DNA of 64,000 bases. Source: SIG299 sp045531955 (GTDB lineage Bacteria > Bacillota > Clostridia > Lachnospirales > Lachnospiraceae). A program made the translations under genes and the position numbers. A model generated the notes under the pieces. That model did not search any database and had not been told where the DNA came from. It saw only the letters and a list, made by a program, of their open reading frames with translations. Position 1 is the first letter of the stretch. Each line of letters opens with the position of its first letter. This document shows positions 15,862 through 24,912 of the stretch, one piece after another. Location: contig JAZSFC010000043.1 in the NCBI GenBank assembly GCA_045531955.1, positions 62,001-126,000 on the forward strand, read 5' to 3'.

Positions 15862-17415
15862 TTACTTTGCGTAGTCAATAGCTCTTGACTCGCGGATAAC
15901 ATTGATTTTAATCTGACCCGGATATTCTAACTCCGCTTCAATCTTCTTTGACAATTCTCTTGCCATAAGTACCATGTCGTCATCGGAAATCTGTTCCGGT
16001 ACAACCATAACACGAACTTCACGACCGGCCTGGATAGCAAAGGACTTGTCCACTCCTTTAAAGCTGTTGGTAATATCTTCTAACTGTTTCAGTCGATTAG
16101 TGTAAGCTTCCAGTGTTTCTCTTCTTGCACCTGGACGTGCAGCAGAAATGGTGTCTGCGGCCTGAACAATACAAGCAATTAAAGACTGGAATTCTACGTC
16201 ACCGTGATGTGCTTCTACAGCATTGATAACGATAGCGGATTCCTTATACTTACGGCATAAATCCACACCGATCTGAACATGGGTTCCTTCCATTTCACGG
16301 TCTATCGATTTTCCGATGTCATGTAATAAACCTGCACGCTTTGCAAGTCTTACATCCACCCCAATCTCAGCAGCTAATAAACCGGAAAGGATAGCAACTT
16401 CTACAGAATGACGAAGTGCATTCTGACCATAACTGGTACGGTACTTCATTCTACCAAGAAGTTTAATGAGTTCCGGATGAATTCCGTGAACGCCAACCTC
16501 AAGAGCTGCGGATTCACCTTCTTCGCGGATCATTGTTTCTACTTCTTTCTGAGCCTTTTCCACCATTTCTTCAATTCTGGCTGGATGAATTCGACCGTCT
16601 ACAATTAACTTTTCAAGAGCAATACGGGCAACATCACGACGGATTGGGTCGAAACCGGAAAGAACAACTGCTTCCGGAGTATCGTCGATGATTAACTCGA
16701 CGCCGGTAAGAGTTTCTAAAGTACGGATGTTACGTCCTTCTCTACCGATAATTCTACCCTTCATTTCATCGTTAGGAAGCTGTACTACGGAAATTGTAGA
16801 TTCAGCCACATGATCTGCGGCACAACGCTGGATGGCAGCGACAACATATTCTTTTGCCTTTTTATCTGCCTCTTCCTTTGCATTGTTTTCAAGTTCCTTA
16901 ATAAGGACTGCAGTTTCATGCTTTACTTCATCTTCCACAGACTTAATAAGATATTCCTTTGCTTGTTCGGAGGTTAAACCCGAGATTTTCTCAAGTTCCT
17001 GCAACTGATGCTGACGAGCTTCCTCTACTTCACCACGTAAGCGGTCAAGTTCAGCTTCCTTTGCATTCATCTTGGCTTCCCGTTTTTCCAATGTTTCCGC
17101 TTTTTTGTCGATTGCTTCTTCTTTGGAAAGAACTCTCTTTTCGTAGCGCTGTATTTCAGCTCTGCGTTCCTTAGATTCTCTTTCCAGCTCATTCTTAGTC
17201 TTAATAGACTCTTCCTTCGCTTCAAGCAATGCTTCTCGCTTCTTGGTTTCCGCTGTCTTTAATGCCTCATCAATGATTTCTCTTGCCTTATTTTCTGCAG
17301 TACCAACCTTTGCTTCGTAAAACTTTTTACGATAAGCAATGGCTGCAAACCAGGCAATGATACCAACAACCAGAGCAGCGACCACAGCGATAACAATCGC
17401 TAAAATCGGATCCAT
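15862..17415 (-). CDS. rny: ribonuclease Y
   Basis: RNase Y is the membrane-bound endoribonuclease that initiates mRNA decay in many Firmicutes. The 517-residue protein shows an N-terminal membrane helix (about 4-28), a long charged coiled coil (about 30-190), a KH RNA-binding domain with GRIIGREGRNIRTLE near 220, and an HD phosphodiesterase domain with LLHDIGKS near 365. The C-terminal helical part is complete. AAGGAGG lies 8 nt before the ATG, inside a short inverted repeat. A near-consensus promoter is at 17489-17517. The gene is flanked on both sides by related structured elements in opposite orientation, which is unusual. Confidence 0.97.
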   Translation of the reverse strand: MDPILAIVIAVVAALVVGIIAWFAAIAYRKKFYEAKVGTAENKAREIIDEALKTAETKKREALLEAKEESIKTKNELERESKERRAEIQRYEKRVLSKEEAIDKKAETLEKREAKMNAKEAELDRLRGEVEEARQHQLQELEKISGLTSEQAKEYLIKSVEDEVKHETAVLIKELENNAKEEADKKAKEYVVAAIQRCAADHVAESTISVVQLPNDEMKGRIIGREGRNIRTLETLTGVELIIDDTPEAVVLSGFDPIRRDVARIALEKLIVDGRIHPARIEEMVEKAQKEVETMIREEGESAALEVGVHGIHPELIKLLGRMKYRTSYGQNALRHSVEVAILSGLLAAEIGVDVRLAKRAGLLHDIGKSIDREMEGTHVQIGVDLCRKYKESAIVINAVEAHHGDVEFQSLIACIVQAADTISAARPGARRETLEAYTNRLKQLEDITNSFKGVDKSFAIQAGREVRVMVVPEQISDDDMVLMARELSKKIEAELEYPGQIKINVIRESRAIDYAK

Positions 17416-17418
17416 GAC

Positions 17419-17431
17419 AGGAGCACCTCCT
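17419..17431 (-). promoter_or_regulatory. ribosome binding site of rny inside an inverted repeat
   Basis: The minus strand reads AGGAG-GTG-CTCCT, so the Shine-Dalgarno sequence can pair with bases just downstream. The loop is only 3 nt and the stem 5 bp, so the effect on initiation is uncertain. Confidence 0.4.
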
Positions 17432-17488
17432 TATTCAATTTTTGCCGTATTAATATAATTATCCCAATTCTAAAAATACAACATATAA

Positions 17489-17517
17489 ATTTTATACTTT
17501 TTTTCGGAGTCTGTCAA
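17489..17517 (-). promoter_or_regulatory. promoter of rny
   Basis: On the minus strand TTGACA (17512-17517), a 17-nt spacer and TAAAAT (17489-17494) form a strong promoter, giving a leader of about 65 nt before the rny start codon. Confidence 0.7.
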
Positions 17518-17543
17518 GTGTTGTTTATACATTTTATAGTAAC

Positions 17544-17697
17544 AATTCAGCCCTTGCAATGACAACAACCACAAAATATGCTCGTATATTTTTGTGGTTG
17601 TCTAATTGCAAGGGGTTAGCGCCCGTATATGAGCAAAGTAGCTGCAAAGCAGCGGTAAAGCACCGTAGGTGCCTTTGCGAATGGCGCGGGCTGAATT
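17544..17697 (+). repeat. structured inverted-repeat element, copy 2 (between rny and miaB)
   Basis: A 154-bp element bounded by perfect 10-bp inverted repeats (AATTCAGCCC 17544-17553, GGGCTGAATT 17688-17697). On the plus strand it has a long hairpin (17552-17613: CCTTGCAAT/ATTGCAAGG enclosing a stem of about 14 bp), then GCGCC/GGCGC (17619-17623, 17683-17687), then a three-way junction. The junction is closed by GCAAAG/CTTTGC (17633-17638, 17673-17678) and holds GCTGC-AAA-GCAGC (17641-17653) and GCACC-GTA-GGTGC (17660-17672). ATATGAG and GAAT flank the junction as in copy 1. Its right end overlaps the miaB stop codon. Orientation is opposite to copy 1. Confidence 0.8.
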
Positions 17698-19156
17698 ATT
17701 TATTATTTATGTCCGCAAGCTCCCCTATATAGTAGAAGCCCTTACATTCCTTTAAATTAACAGGGACTAATTTACCAATTATTTCTTTACTTCCGGTAAA
17801 ATGTACCAGCAGATTATTACTGAGTCTACCGGTTAACATTCCTTCCCCCTGTTCATTTTCCTCTTCCACCAGAACTTCCATGGTTTTTCCGGTATAACGG
17901 TTAGCACAAGCTTCGGAAGTAATTTTTATTTCTTCCAATAAGCGGTTAAAACGGTCCTTTACTTCCTCCTCCGGTACCTGGTTTTCCATTTTTGCAGCCA
18001 CGGTTCCGCTTCTCTTGGAATAAATAAAGGTATAGGCAGAATCAAAACCAGCTTTTCGTACTACATCCACGGTTTCTAAGAAATCTTCCTCAGTTTCTCC
18101 CGGAAATCCTACAATAATATCGGTTGTCAAGGAAACCTCCGGCATGGCGGTTTTAATTTTATCTACTAATAAAAGATAATCTTCCTTTGTATACTTACGG
18201 TTCATTTCCTTAAGGACTTTAGTACTTCCGGACTGCATCGGTAAATGCAGGTGTGTGCAAATTTTTTTAGAGTTTTTCATCGTCTCGATAAGTTCATCGG
18301 ACAAATCCTTCGGATGGGAGGTCATAAACCGGATACGTTTAATTCCCTCCACCTCTTCTACCATCTTTAATAATTCGGAAAAGGTTATCGGATTATCAAG
18401 GGTCTTCCCGTATGAATTTACATTTTGGCCAAGAAGCATAACTTCCACAATGCCCTCATCCGCCAGTTTCTTAACTTCTGCTATAATATCCTCCGGTTTA
18501 CGGCTTCTTTCCCGTCCGCGGACATACGGAACGATACAGTAACTGCAGAAATTGTTGCAGCCATACATAATATTTACGCCCGCTTTGAACTTATATTTAT
18601 GTTCACTCGGTAAATCCTCTACAATTTGTGTGGTGCCGTCCCACACATCCACGACCATTTTGCCCTTAAGGATATCCTCATACAAAAGCTCGGCCAGCTT
18701 GAAAATATTGTGGGTACCGAATACGATGTCTACAAAGCGGTAGCTCTTTTTAATTTTTTCCACCACATGGGCTTCCTGCATCATACAGCCGCACATGGCA
18801 ATTTTCATATCCGGATTTTTCTTCTTCATTGTGCCAAGATAACCGATCCGGCCATATACTCTGGTATTGGCATTTTCCCTGACGGTACAGGTATTATATA
18901 TCACAAAATCCGCCTTTTCCGTGTCGGTTTCCACATAACCGATGGTTTCCAGAATACCCGCCAGCTTCTCGGAATCCTTGGAATTCATCTGGCACCCGAA
19001 GGTCTGGACATGATAGGTAAGCGGCCTGCCTTTTTCTTCTACCTGCTCCTGCATCCAGCCCTTTAATAAATCCATAAAATAATACTGGCGCTCCGGTTCG
19101 GTAACCGGCACCTGCTCTACGGAAATTTCTTTCACTTTTTTTATCCATTCACTCAT
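17696..19156 (-). CDS. miaB: tRNA-2-methylthio-N6-dimethylallyladenosine synthase
   Basis: MiaB is a radical-SAM methylthiotransferase that adds the 2-methylthio group to i6A37 of tRNAs. The N-terminal UPF0004 domain carries cluster cysteines in TFGCQMN, TCTVREN and MCGCMMQ. The radical-SAM CxxxCxxC is in GCNNFCSYC near residue 200, and a C-terminal TRAM domain (GKTMEVLVEEENE...) completes it. At 486 residues it is slightly longer than Bacillus MiaB-type enzymes because of an N-terminal extension of about 40 residues common in clostridia. GGAGAG lies 8 nt before the ATG. The TAA stop overlaps the end of the structured element at 17544-17697. Confidence 0.95.
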   Translation of the reverse strand: MSEWIKKVKEISVEQVPVTEPERQYYFMDLLKGWMQEQVEEKGRPLTYHVQTFGCQMNSKDSEKLAGILETIGYVETDTEKADFVIYNTCTVRENANTRVYGRIGYLGTMKKKNPDMKIAMCGCMMQEAHVVEKIKKSYRFVDIVFGTHNIFKLAELLYEDILKGKMVVDVWDGTTQIVEDLPSEHKYKFKAGVNIMYGCNNFCSYCIVPYVRGRERSRKPEDIIAEVKKLADEGIVEVMLLGQNVNSYGKTLDNPITFSELLKMVEEVEGIKRIRFMTSHPKDLSDELIETMKNSKKICTHLHLPMQSGSTKVLKEMNRKYTKEDYLLLVDKIKTAMPEVSLTTDIIVGFPGETEEDFLETVDVVRKAGFDSAYTFIYSKRSGTVAAKMENQVPEEEVKDRFNRLLEEIKITSEACANRYTGKTMEVLVEEENEQGEGMLTGRLSNNLLVHFTGSKEIIGKLVPVNLKECKGFYYIGELADINNK

Positions 19157-19181
19157 GATTTTGACTCTCCTAAACTAAAGC

Positions 19182-19204
19182 AGGGCCGACGAACAGTCAG
19201 CCCT
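19182..19204 (-). terminator. weak hairpin between proA and miaB
   Basis: On the minus strand AGGGCTGAC pairs with GTCGGCCCT (one T-G wobble), loop 5 nt, followed by GCTTTAGTTTAG. Without a real T-run it may attenuate rather than terminate. Confidence 0.35.
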
Positions 19205-19211
19205 ACACCTA

Positions 19212-20453
19212 TTAACGAATTTGTCCGTTACCAAAAATAATATACTTTGTTGTTGTCAGTTCTTCTAATCCCAGCGGACCTCTTGCATGAAGTTTCTGGG
19301 TACTGATACCGATTTCCGCACCAAATCCGAATTCACCGCCATCGGTAAAACGGGTGGATGCATTTACATATACTGCTGCGGCATCAATTTCATTTAAAAA
19401 GCGCAGGGAATTTTCATAATCCTTTGTAATAATGGACTCGGAATGTCCGGTGTTATGCTCATTAATATGGGCAATTGCTTCATCAATGGAATCTACTACC
19501 TTAACAGAAATCAGTCTGTCTAAATATTCTTTGTAAAAATCTTCTTCCGTTGCTGCTTCCATTTCAGGACAGATTGCTCTGGCACGTTCGTCTGCACGCA
19601 TCACAACGGCCTTTTCCGTGAGTTTTTTATAAAGCATAGGTAAGAAGTCCTTTGCAACACTTTCGTGCACTACAAGGGATTCTGCGGCGTTACAGACACC
19701 AAGACGTTGTGTCTTCGCATTATCAATAATATTTAATGCCATTTCAAAGTCTGCAGATGCATCTACATAAATATGGCAATTGCCGGTACCGGTTTCAATT
19801 ACAGGTACCGTGCTGTTTTCTACCACACTCTTAATGAGTCCTGCACCACCGCGAGGAATTAAAACATCCACGTATTCATTTAAACGCATCAGTGCTGTTG
19901 CTGTTGCACGGTCGGTGGATTCGATAATCTGTACCACATCTTCACAAATGCCTTGAGAAACCAACGCTGCACGAATTACCTTGGTAATTGCAAGATTTGA
20001 ATGAATACAGTCGCTGCCGCCACGTAAAATTACGGCATTACCGGTTTTAAAACACAAACAAAAGGCATCTGGTGTCACATTCGGACGGGATTCATAAATC
20101 ATACCGATAACACCGAGCGGAACTCTCTTTTTACCAATCATAAGCCCGTTCGGACGGTTTGTCATGGAAAGAACCTCTCCCACAGGGTCTTTTAAATCAG
20201 CAACCTGTAAAATACCGTCTGCCATAGCCTTTACTCTTGCTTCATTTACAAAAAGGCGGTCAAGTAGCGCTTCGGACATACCGTTTTCCTTTGCATTGGC
20301 CATATCAATTGCATTGGCCGCAATAATACTTGCACTGTTTTCTACTAAAGCAGCCGCTACTGCCTGTAATGCTTCATTTTTCTTACTTGTAGATAAAATA
20401 GCAAGCTTTCGGGACGCTGCTTTCGCCCGTCTGCCGATTTCATTTAACTCCAT
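19212..20453 (-). CDS. proA: glutamate-5-semialdehyde dehydrogenase (gamma-glutamyl phosphate reductase)
   Basis: ProA reduces gamma-glutamyl phosphate to glutamate-5-semialdehyde in proline synthesis. Family segments are IGMIYESRPNVTPDAF, the catalytic Cys in RLGVCNAAESL near residue 253, and FTDGGEFGFGAEIGISTQKLHARGP near the C-terminus. The start is the ATG ending at 20453 (MELNEIGRR), with GGAGG 6 nt upstream, giving 413 residues. The longer frame to 20537 would overlap proB and lacks a ribosome binding site. It follows proB by 28 nt, forming a proBA operon. Confidence 0.96.
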   Translation of the reverse strand: MELNEIGRRAKAASRKLAILSTSKKNEALQAVAAALVENSASIIAANAIDMANAKENGMSEALLDRLFVNEARVKAMADGILQVADLKDPVGEVLSMTNRPNGLMIGKKRVPLGVIGMIYESRPNVTPDAFCLCFKTGNAVILRGGSDCIHSNLAITKVIRAALVSQGICEDVVQIIESTDRATATALMRLNEYVDVLIPRGGAGLIKSVVENSTVPVIETGTGNCHIYVDASADFEMALNIIDNAKTQRLGVCNAAESLVVHESVAKDFLPMLYKKLTEKAVVMRADERARAICPEMEAATEEDFYKEYLDRLISVKVVDSIDEAIAHINEHNTGHSESIITKDYENSLRFLNEIDAAAVYVNASTRFTDGGEFGFGAEIGISTQKLHARGPLGLEELTTTKYIIFGNGQIR

Positions 20454-20481
20454 AATAATCCTCCCTGTTTCCCGCAAAACA

Positions 20482-21333
20482 CTATTTATGTGTAATATAG
20501 TCAAGTAAGTGGAAGTCCGGTACTTCATGAGCCACAAACAAAGTTCCTGTTAATTCTCCTTCCATTACTCTGCGTAAGTTTTCAATATCATCACCGTTGG
20601 CAATCACCATATCTGCCCCGGAATCCACTGCGATTCTTGCTGCAGAAACCTTTGTCTGCATACCGCCGGTTCCGACGGAACTGGAGCTTCCCTTTGCCAT
20701 TCCAAGCACCGAATCATCAAGACTGTCAATCTGATGGAATAATACTGCTTCAGGATTCTTTTTCGGATCATCGGAATATAAACCGTCAATATCAGATAAT
20801 AAAATTACCAAATCACCATGAATCATAGCAGTAACTAAAGCCGCTAAAGTATCATTTTCACCGATACCAAGGTTTTCCATTTCATCGGTGGACACCGTAT
20901 CGTTTTCATTTACAATCGGAATTACACCCATTTTGAACAGTTGCTCAAATGTATTACATGCATTCTGTCTGGTAATATCGTTTAAAATGGTAAACTTCGT
21001 CATAAGAATCTGGGCGCAGGGTTGATGATACTCGGAAAACAGCTTCTGATATACGGTCATAAGACTAGCCTGACCAATAGCCGCACATGCCTGCTTTTCG
21101 GAAAGTGTCTTTGGCCGTTCCTGCATACCTACGGACTTTCTTCCTACGGCAACCGCACCGGAGGTTACCAGAACTACTTCCTTCCCCTGATTATGAAGGT
21201 CGGTAAGAAGGCGTACCAGCTTTTCCAGCTTGGCAAAATTAATGTTTCCCGTTGCTTCGTGGGTTATGGTGGAAGAACCAACCTTTACCACGATTCTTTG
21301 CTTTTTACTTAAGCTTTTTCTCATCTCGTCCAT
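20482..21333 (-). CDS. proB: glutamate 5-kinase, short form without PUA domain
   Basis: ProB phosphorylates glutamate to gamma-glutamyl phosphate, the regulated first step of proline synthesis. The amino-acid-kinase fold is clear: RIVVKVGSSTI near residue 13, LVTSGAVAVG, PIVNENDTVST, LVILLSDIDGLYS and GTGGMQTKVSAA. The protein ends after the kinase domain at 283 residues, so the C-terminal PUA domain of many ProB proteins is absent. This short form is known in other bacteria and should still be active. GAGG lies 6 nt before the ATG at 21333. It starts 15 nt after the stop of the upstream flavoprotein gene. Confidence 0.95.
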   Translation of the reverse strand: MDEMRKSLSKKQRIVVKVGSSTITHEATGNINFAKLEKLVRLLTDLHNQGKEVVLVTSGAVAVGRKSVGMQERPKTLSEKQACAAIGQASLMTVYQKLFSEYHQPCAQILMTKFTILNDITRQNACNTFEQLFKMGVIPIVNENDTVSTDEMENLGIGENDTLAALVTAMIHGDLVILLSDIDGLYSDDPKKNPEAVLFHQIDSLDDSVLGMAKGSSSSVGTGGMQTKVSAARIAVDSGADMVIANGDDIENLRRVMEGELTGTLFVAHEVPDFHLLDYITHK

Positions 21334-21348
21334 ATCTTTCCTCGATTC

Positions 21349-22944
21349 TTACGCTCTGTATATTGATGTAATTGCTTCAAATACCTTAATTCCGTCCACG
21401 GCTGCACTGGTAATGCCACCGGCATAACCGGCACCCTCTCCGCAAGGATAAAACCCTTGTATTTCTGACTGGAATGTCTCATCCCGGACAATACGTACCG
21501 GAGAAGACGTTCTGGTTTCTACCCCAAGAAGGACTGCATCTTTTCTTGCAAAACCCGGAATTTTCTTATCAAAGGCAAAAATACCTTCCTTTAAACTCTC
21601 CTGAACATACTCCGGCAGACAATTACGTAAATCTGCCAAAACAGTTTCTCCCTTGGTATTCGGAACAATTTCCCCTATTGTAGCAGACTTTTTCCCACTT
21701 AACAAGTCTCCAAATAATTGAATCGGAATTTTTCCGTTTCCTTCCCTGTATGCTGCTTCTTCCCATTTGCGCTGGAATTCCACTCCGGCCAAAGGACCGG
21801 CATAGCCCTCTGCCAGAAAATCTTCCGGTGTTACCGTAACAATCAAGGCACTGTTGGCATTTTTTTCTGAGCGGTCGTGGTTACTCATTCCGTTTACCAC
21901 GGTCCGTCCTTCTTCGGAAGAAGCATTTACTACAAAACCACCCGGACACATACAAAAGGAATATACCCCTCTGCCGTTTTCACATTGATGTGTGAGTTTA
22001 TAATCTGCCGCCGGCAGTTCTTTATAAGCATCACCATACTGGGAACGTCCGATTAATTCCTGGGGATGTTCAATACGCACTCCCATGGCAAATGCTTTGG
22101 TTTCCATTCGTAATGGTTTCTTTGCTAACATTTCAAAGGTATCTCTGGCACTATGGCCAAGAGCAGCTACAATAATATCAGATTCTATCATTGTAGAACC
22201 ATTGATTTCTACACCCTTTAGCAAGTTATTTTCCGATATAACAATATCTGTTACCTTGGAAGAGAATAAAAATTCTGCCCCCCATTCTATCATCTGCTTT
22301 CGCATGGAAACAATCACATGACGAAGATTATCGGTTCCGATATGGGGTTTATTTATATATATAATTTCTTCCGGTGCTCCGTGTTCTACAAAAATTTTTA
22401 ATACTTCACGAATGCGTCCTGCCGGATCTTTTACCATAGTATTCAGTTTTCCGTCAGAAAAGGTACCTGCTCCGCCTTCTCCAAACTGCACATTACTCTC
22501 TGTATTAAGAGATCCGCCTGCCCAAAACTCCTCTACACGCTTGATGCGCTCCTCCATGGGCTCCCCACGTTCGATTACCAAAGGTTTATAACCGTGCTTG
22601 GCAAGAAAATACGCACAAAACAAGCCTGCAGGCCCCGCACCTATAATCACAGGACGGTGTTTCATTGTTTTTGTGCCTGTCGGCTGATATTCATACTCTT
22701 CCTTTGGTGCAGGAGTTACTTTTCCCTTTGTCTTTGCAAGAATCCGTTGTTCTTCTTTTTCATTTAATGCCACATCAATTGCATAAACAAAATGTAATTC
22801 CTGCTTCTTTCTTGCATCTATGGAACGTTTTTTTATTTTATATGTAAAATTGTCATGAGACAAACGAAGATCTTTTTTGATTGCACTTTTAAGTTCTGCC
22901 TCTGTATGATGTATCTGCAGTTTTAATTGTGGTATCCGAATCAT
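21349..22944 (-). CDS. FAD-dependent dehydrogenase (COG2509 type)
   Basis: The N-terminal 90 residues form a small helical/ferredoxin-like domain, followed by a GxGxxG FAD-binding fold (IIGAGPAGLFCAYFL near 100-112), ERGEPMEERIKRVEEFW, and a C-terminal flavin-binding end with GFYPCGEGAGYAGGITSAAVDG. This matches the uncharacterised FAD-dependent dehydrogenase group common in clostridia. The 531-residue length fits. The enzyme is soluble and its substrate is not known. It precedes proB by 15 nt, so it is in the proBA transcription unit, but a role in proline synthesis is not implied by known biology. Confidence 0.85.
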   Translation of the reverse strand: MIRIPQLKLQIHHTEAELKSAIKKDLRLSHDNFTYKIKKRSIDARKKQELHFVYAIDVALNEKEEQRILAKTKGKVTPAPKEEYEYQPTGTKTMKHRPVIIGAGPAGLFCAYFLAKHGYKPLVIERGEPMEERIKRVEEFWAGGSLNTESNVQFGEGGAGTFSDGKLNTMVKDPAGRIREVLKIFVEHGAPEEIIYINKPHIGTDNLRHVIVSMRKQMIEWGAEFLFSSKVTDIVISENNLLKGVEINGSTMIESDIIVAALGHSARDTFEMLAKKPLRMETKAFAMGVRIEHPQELIGRSQYGDAYKELPAADYKLTHQCENGRGVYSFCMCPGGFVVNASSEEGRTVVNGMSNHDRSEKNANSALIVTVTPEDFLAEGYAGPLAGVEFQRKWEEAAYREGNGKIPIQLFGDLLSGKKSATIGEIVPNTKGETVLADLRNCLPEYVQESLKEGIFAFDKKIPGFARKDAVLLGVETRTSSPVRIVRDETFQSEIQGFYPCGEGAGYAGGITSAAVDGIKVFEAITSIYRA

Positions 22945-23001
22945 GACAAATTACCTTTCTTAATAAAATACATTCTACACGCATAGAATCTTGTAAAATA
23001 T

Positions 23002-24225
23002 TTAATCTATTCCTGCATGCAGCCCCGCAACGTAACCGCTGCTCCATGCCCACTGCAAATTATATCCGCCACAGGTGCCGTCTACGTCCACTAGTTCACC
23101 TGCAAAATATAGGCCCTTTACCAGCCGGGATTCCATAGTGTCAGGAACAATTTCCGATGTATCTACCCCACCGGCACATACCTGGGCATTTGCAAAAGGA
23201 TTTAATTCAGTTACATGGCAGGTCAGACCTTTGTATAATTTAGCCAAACGCTGCAAATCTTCCGGCTTATAAGCTTTTTTACTGTCTGTCACCGGATCAA
23301 TATTACATTCTTTCAACATAATATAATTCAACTTATGATTCTGTAATCCTGTAAGCATTTCTTCTGCCGTGCGGTTCTTTAATGACACCAACCTGTTTTG
23401 AAGAAGCTCCGTCACTTCATCCAACGAATAATTCGGAAGTAAATCTAATTTACAAGTTACCATGCTTCCGCGATGCACTGCCTTGCCTGCGAACCTACTC
23501 ACCTGAAATACCGGAATTCCGGATAATCCATATTCCGCAAATAAAAGTTCCCCTCTTTCTTTTGCAATCGGTTTATCATTTTCATAAACTGTAATGACAC
23601 CCTCTGTACGTACTCCCGAAACGGTTTTAAACCATTTTTCTTTACAGCGAAGCTGTACCAGTGCCGGAATCAACGGGGTAATATGATGTCCAAACCGCTC
23701 CGCTAACTCATATCCCGTAAACTCCTTATGATTTTTCATTCCTGCCGGGCTTCCGCAACATAAAATCACCTTGTCAAATTCACGGATTCCACCTTCTGAT
23801 TTAACAGCAAAAGCCTCGTCTGCTCCTTTTACGGAATATACCTGTTCTAATATTACATTTACTTTTTTTGCACGAAGTTCCATTACTAAAGCGTCCGCTA
23901 CCGAAGCTGCCTGTTCGGAATTTGGATATACATAGCCATTCCGGTTTTTCGGCTCAATACCGATGCTTTTGAAAAAATCTAACGTCTGTTCTAAAGAAAA
24001 TGCTGTTCTTGCCGCTTTGGAAAAAGATGCATCCGTGCCCCGGTAACAGGTATCTTCCTGTACTATATTCGTAAAATTACATTTACCGTTACCAGTGGCA
24101 AGAATTTTTTTGCCCGGTCGGTCCTTTGCTTCATAAATTGTTACTTCCGCACCGTGGGATGCTGCCGTAATGGCTGCCATCATGCCGGAAGCACCACCAC
24201 CGATTATCGCAATATGTTTCCTCAT
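23002..24225 (-). CDS. NAD(P)/FAD-dependent oxidoreductase of the HI0933/BaiN family
   Basis: The family hallmarks are all present: the FAD motif AIIGGGASGMMAAI near residues 6-19, EAKDRPGKKILATGNGKCNFTN, and the C-terminal GLYFAGELVDVDGTCGGYNLQWAWSSGYVAG. At 407 residues it has the usual size. Family members include BaiN, reported in bile-acid dehydroxylation pathways, but most are of unknown function, so no bile-acid role is claimed. It lies 57 nt upstream of the other flavoprotein gene and 13 nt after a hypothetical gene, likely within one transcript. Confidence 0.88.
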   Translation of the reverse strand: MRKHIAIIGGGASGMMAAITAASHGAEVTIYEAKDRPGKKILATGNGKCNFTNIVQEDTCYRGTDASFSKAARTAFSLEQTLDFFKSIGIEPKNRNGYVYPNSEQAASVADALVMELRAKKVNVILEQVYSVKGADEAFAVKSEGGIREFDKVILCCGSPAGMKNHKEFTGYELAERFGHHITPLIPALVQLRCKEKWFKTVSGVRTEGVITVYENDKPIAKERGELLFAEYGLSGIPVFQVSRFAGKAVHRGSMVTCKLDLLPNYSLDEVTELLQNRLVSLKNRTAEEMLTGLQNHKLNYIMLKECNIDPVTDSKKAYKPEDLQRLAKLYKGLTCHVTELNPFANAQVCAGGVDTSEIVPDTMESRLVKGLYFAGELVDVDGTCGGYNLQWAWSSGYVAGLHAGID

Positions 24226-24238
24226 ACTACTCCTTATT

Positions 24239-24910
24239 TCAACTGGTATATCCTTCTAAAATACTATATAGTTCCTGAACATCTTTTACATAATATCCCT
24301 GCTCAATCATTTGCCGGACTTCTTCCGTAAGACTATCTACACGTATCTCCGTGTATTCGTAAACATTTTTTAAATCACTGTAATATACAACAACAAACTC
24401 TCCTCTTCTGCAAACATAGAATTGATTCTCCACCCTGGTTTCATCATAAGTTTTACGAAGAACCACTTTATCTTCAGCAAAAGAAACTATTTCGTAAGAA
24501 ATCAAACCGTTTAAATACTCATTTACAGGCATGGATTCCATATATCCGCGAATATATGCCGTTAGTTCTCTAAAATCAATTCCGACCATGAAACCGGGAA
24601 GGGGCAACTGTTCTTTTTCCTCCTTTTGACTTTGTACATAAAAGGTTTCCAAAAAGTATGCAGCTGTTCCCCGAAGTTTGTCCTGTCCGGATGAAGTTGC
24701 AACCGTTTCATCATTTTCTTGCACCATTTGTTGTAGCAAACGCTCGCTTTCACCGGAGGATTGTAAAATTTCCTGCAACAGTTCTTTGTTTTGCTCTACT
24801 GCTTGACGGTTATAATGCAGTAATGCATTTTTAAAACTAAAATAATAGCATAGTCCGAACATGACAGAAATTCCTGCAAATAAAAGAGATGTATATATTA
24901 TTTTCTTCAT
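24239..24910 (-). CDS. hypothetical membrane-anchored protein
   Basis: The 223-residue protein has one N-terminal membrane helix (about residues 4-24, YTSLLFAGISVMFGLCYYF), a charged coiled-coil-like segment and a mixed alpha/beta extracytoplasmic domain. No known motif is visible. The start is the ATG ending at 24910, because AGGAG is 7 nt upstream. The ATG at 24946 in the same frame has only a weak GGGAA before it. The ribosome binding site lies in a 10-bp inverted repeat. It follows the flippase gene, so a link to envelope biogenesis is possible but not shown. Confidence 0.7.
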   Translation of the reverse strand: MKKIIYTSLLFAGISVMFGLCYYFSFKNALLHYNRQAVEQNKELLQEILQSSGESERLLQQMVQENDETVATSSGQDKLRGTAAYFLETFYVQSQKEEKEQLPLPGFMVGIDFRELTAYIRGYMESMPVNEYLNGLISYEIVSFAEDKVVLRKTYDETRVENQFYVCRRGEFVVVYYSDLKNVYEYTEIRVDSLTEEVRQMIEQGYYVKDVQELYSILEGYTS

Positions 24911-24912
24911 AA

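Noticed and set aside
20454..20537. N-terminal extension of ProA reaching into proB
   Set aside because: No ribosome binding site, overlap with proB, and GGAGG 6 nt before the internal ATG at 20453; family N-terminus starts there.
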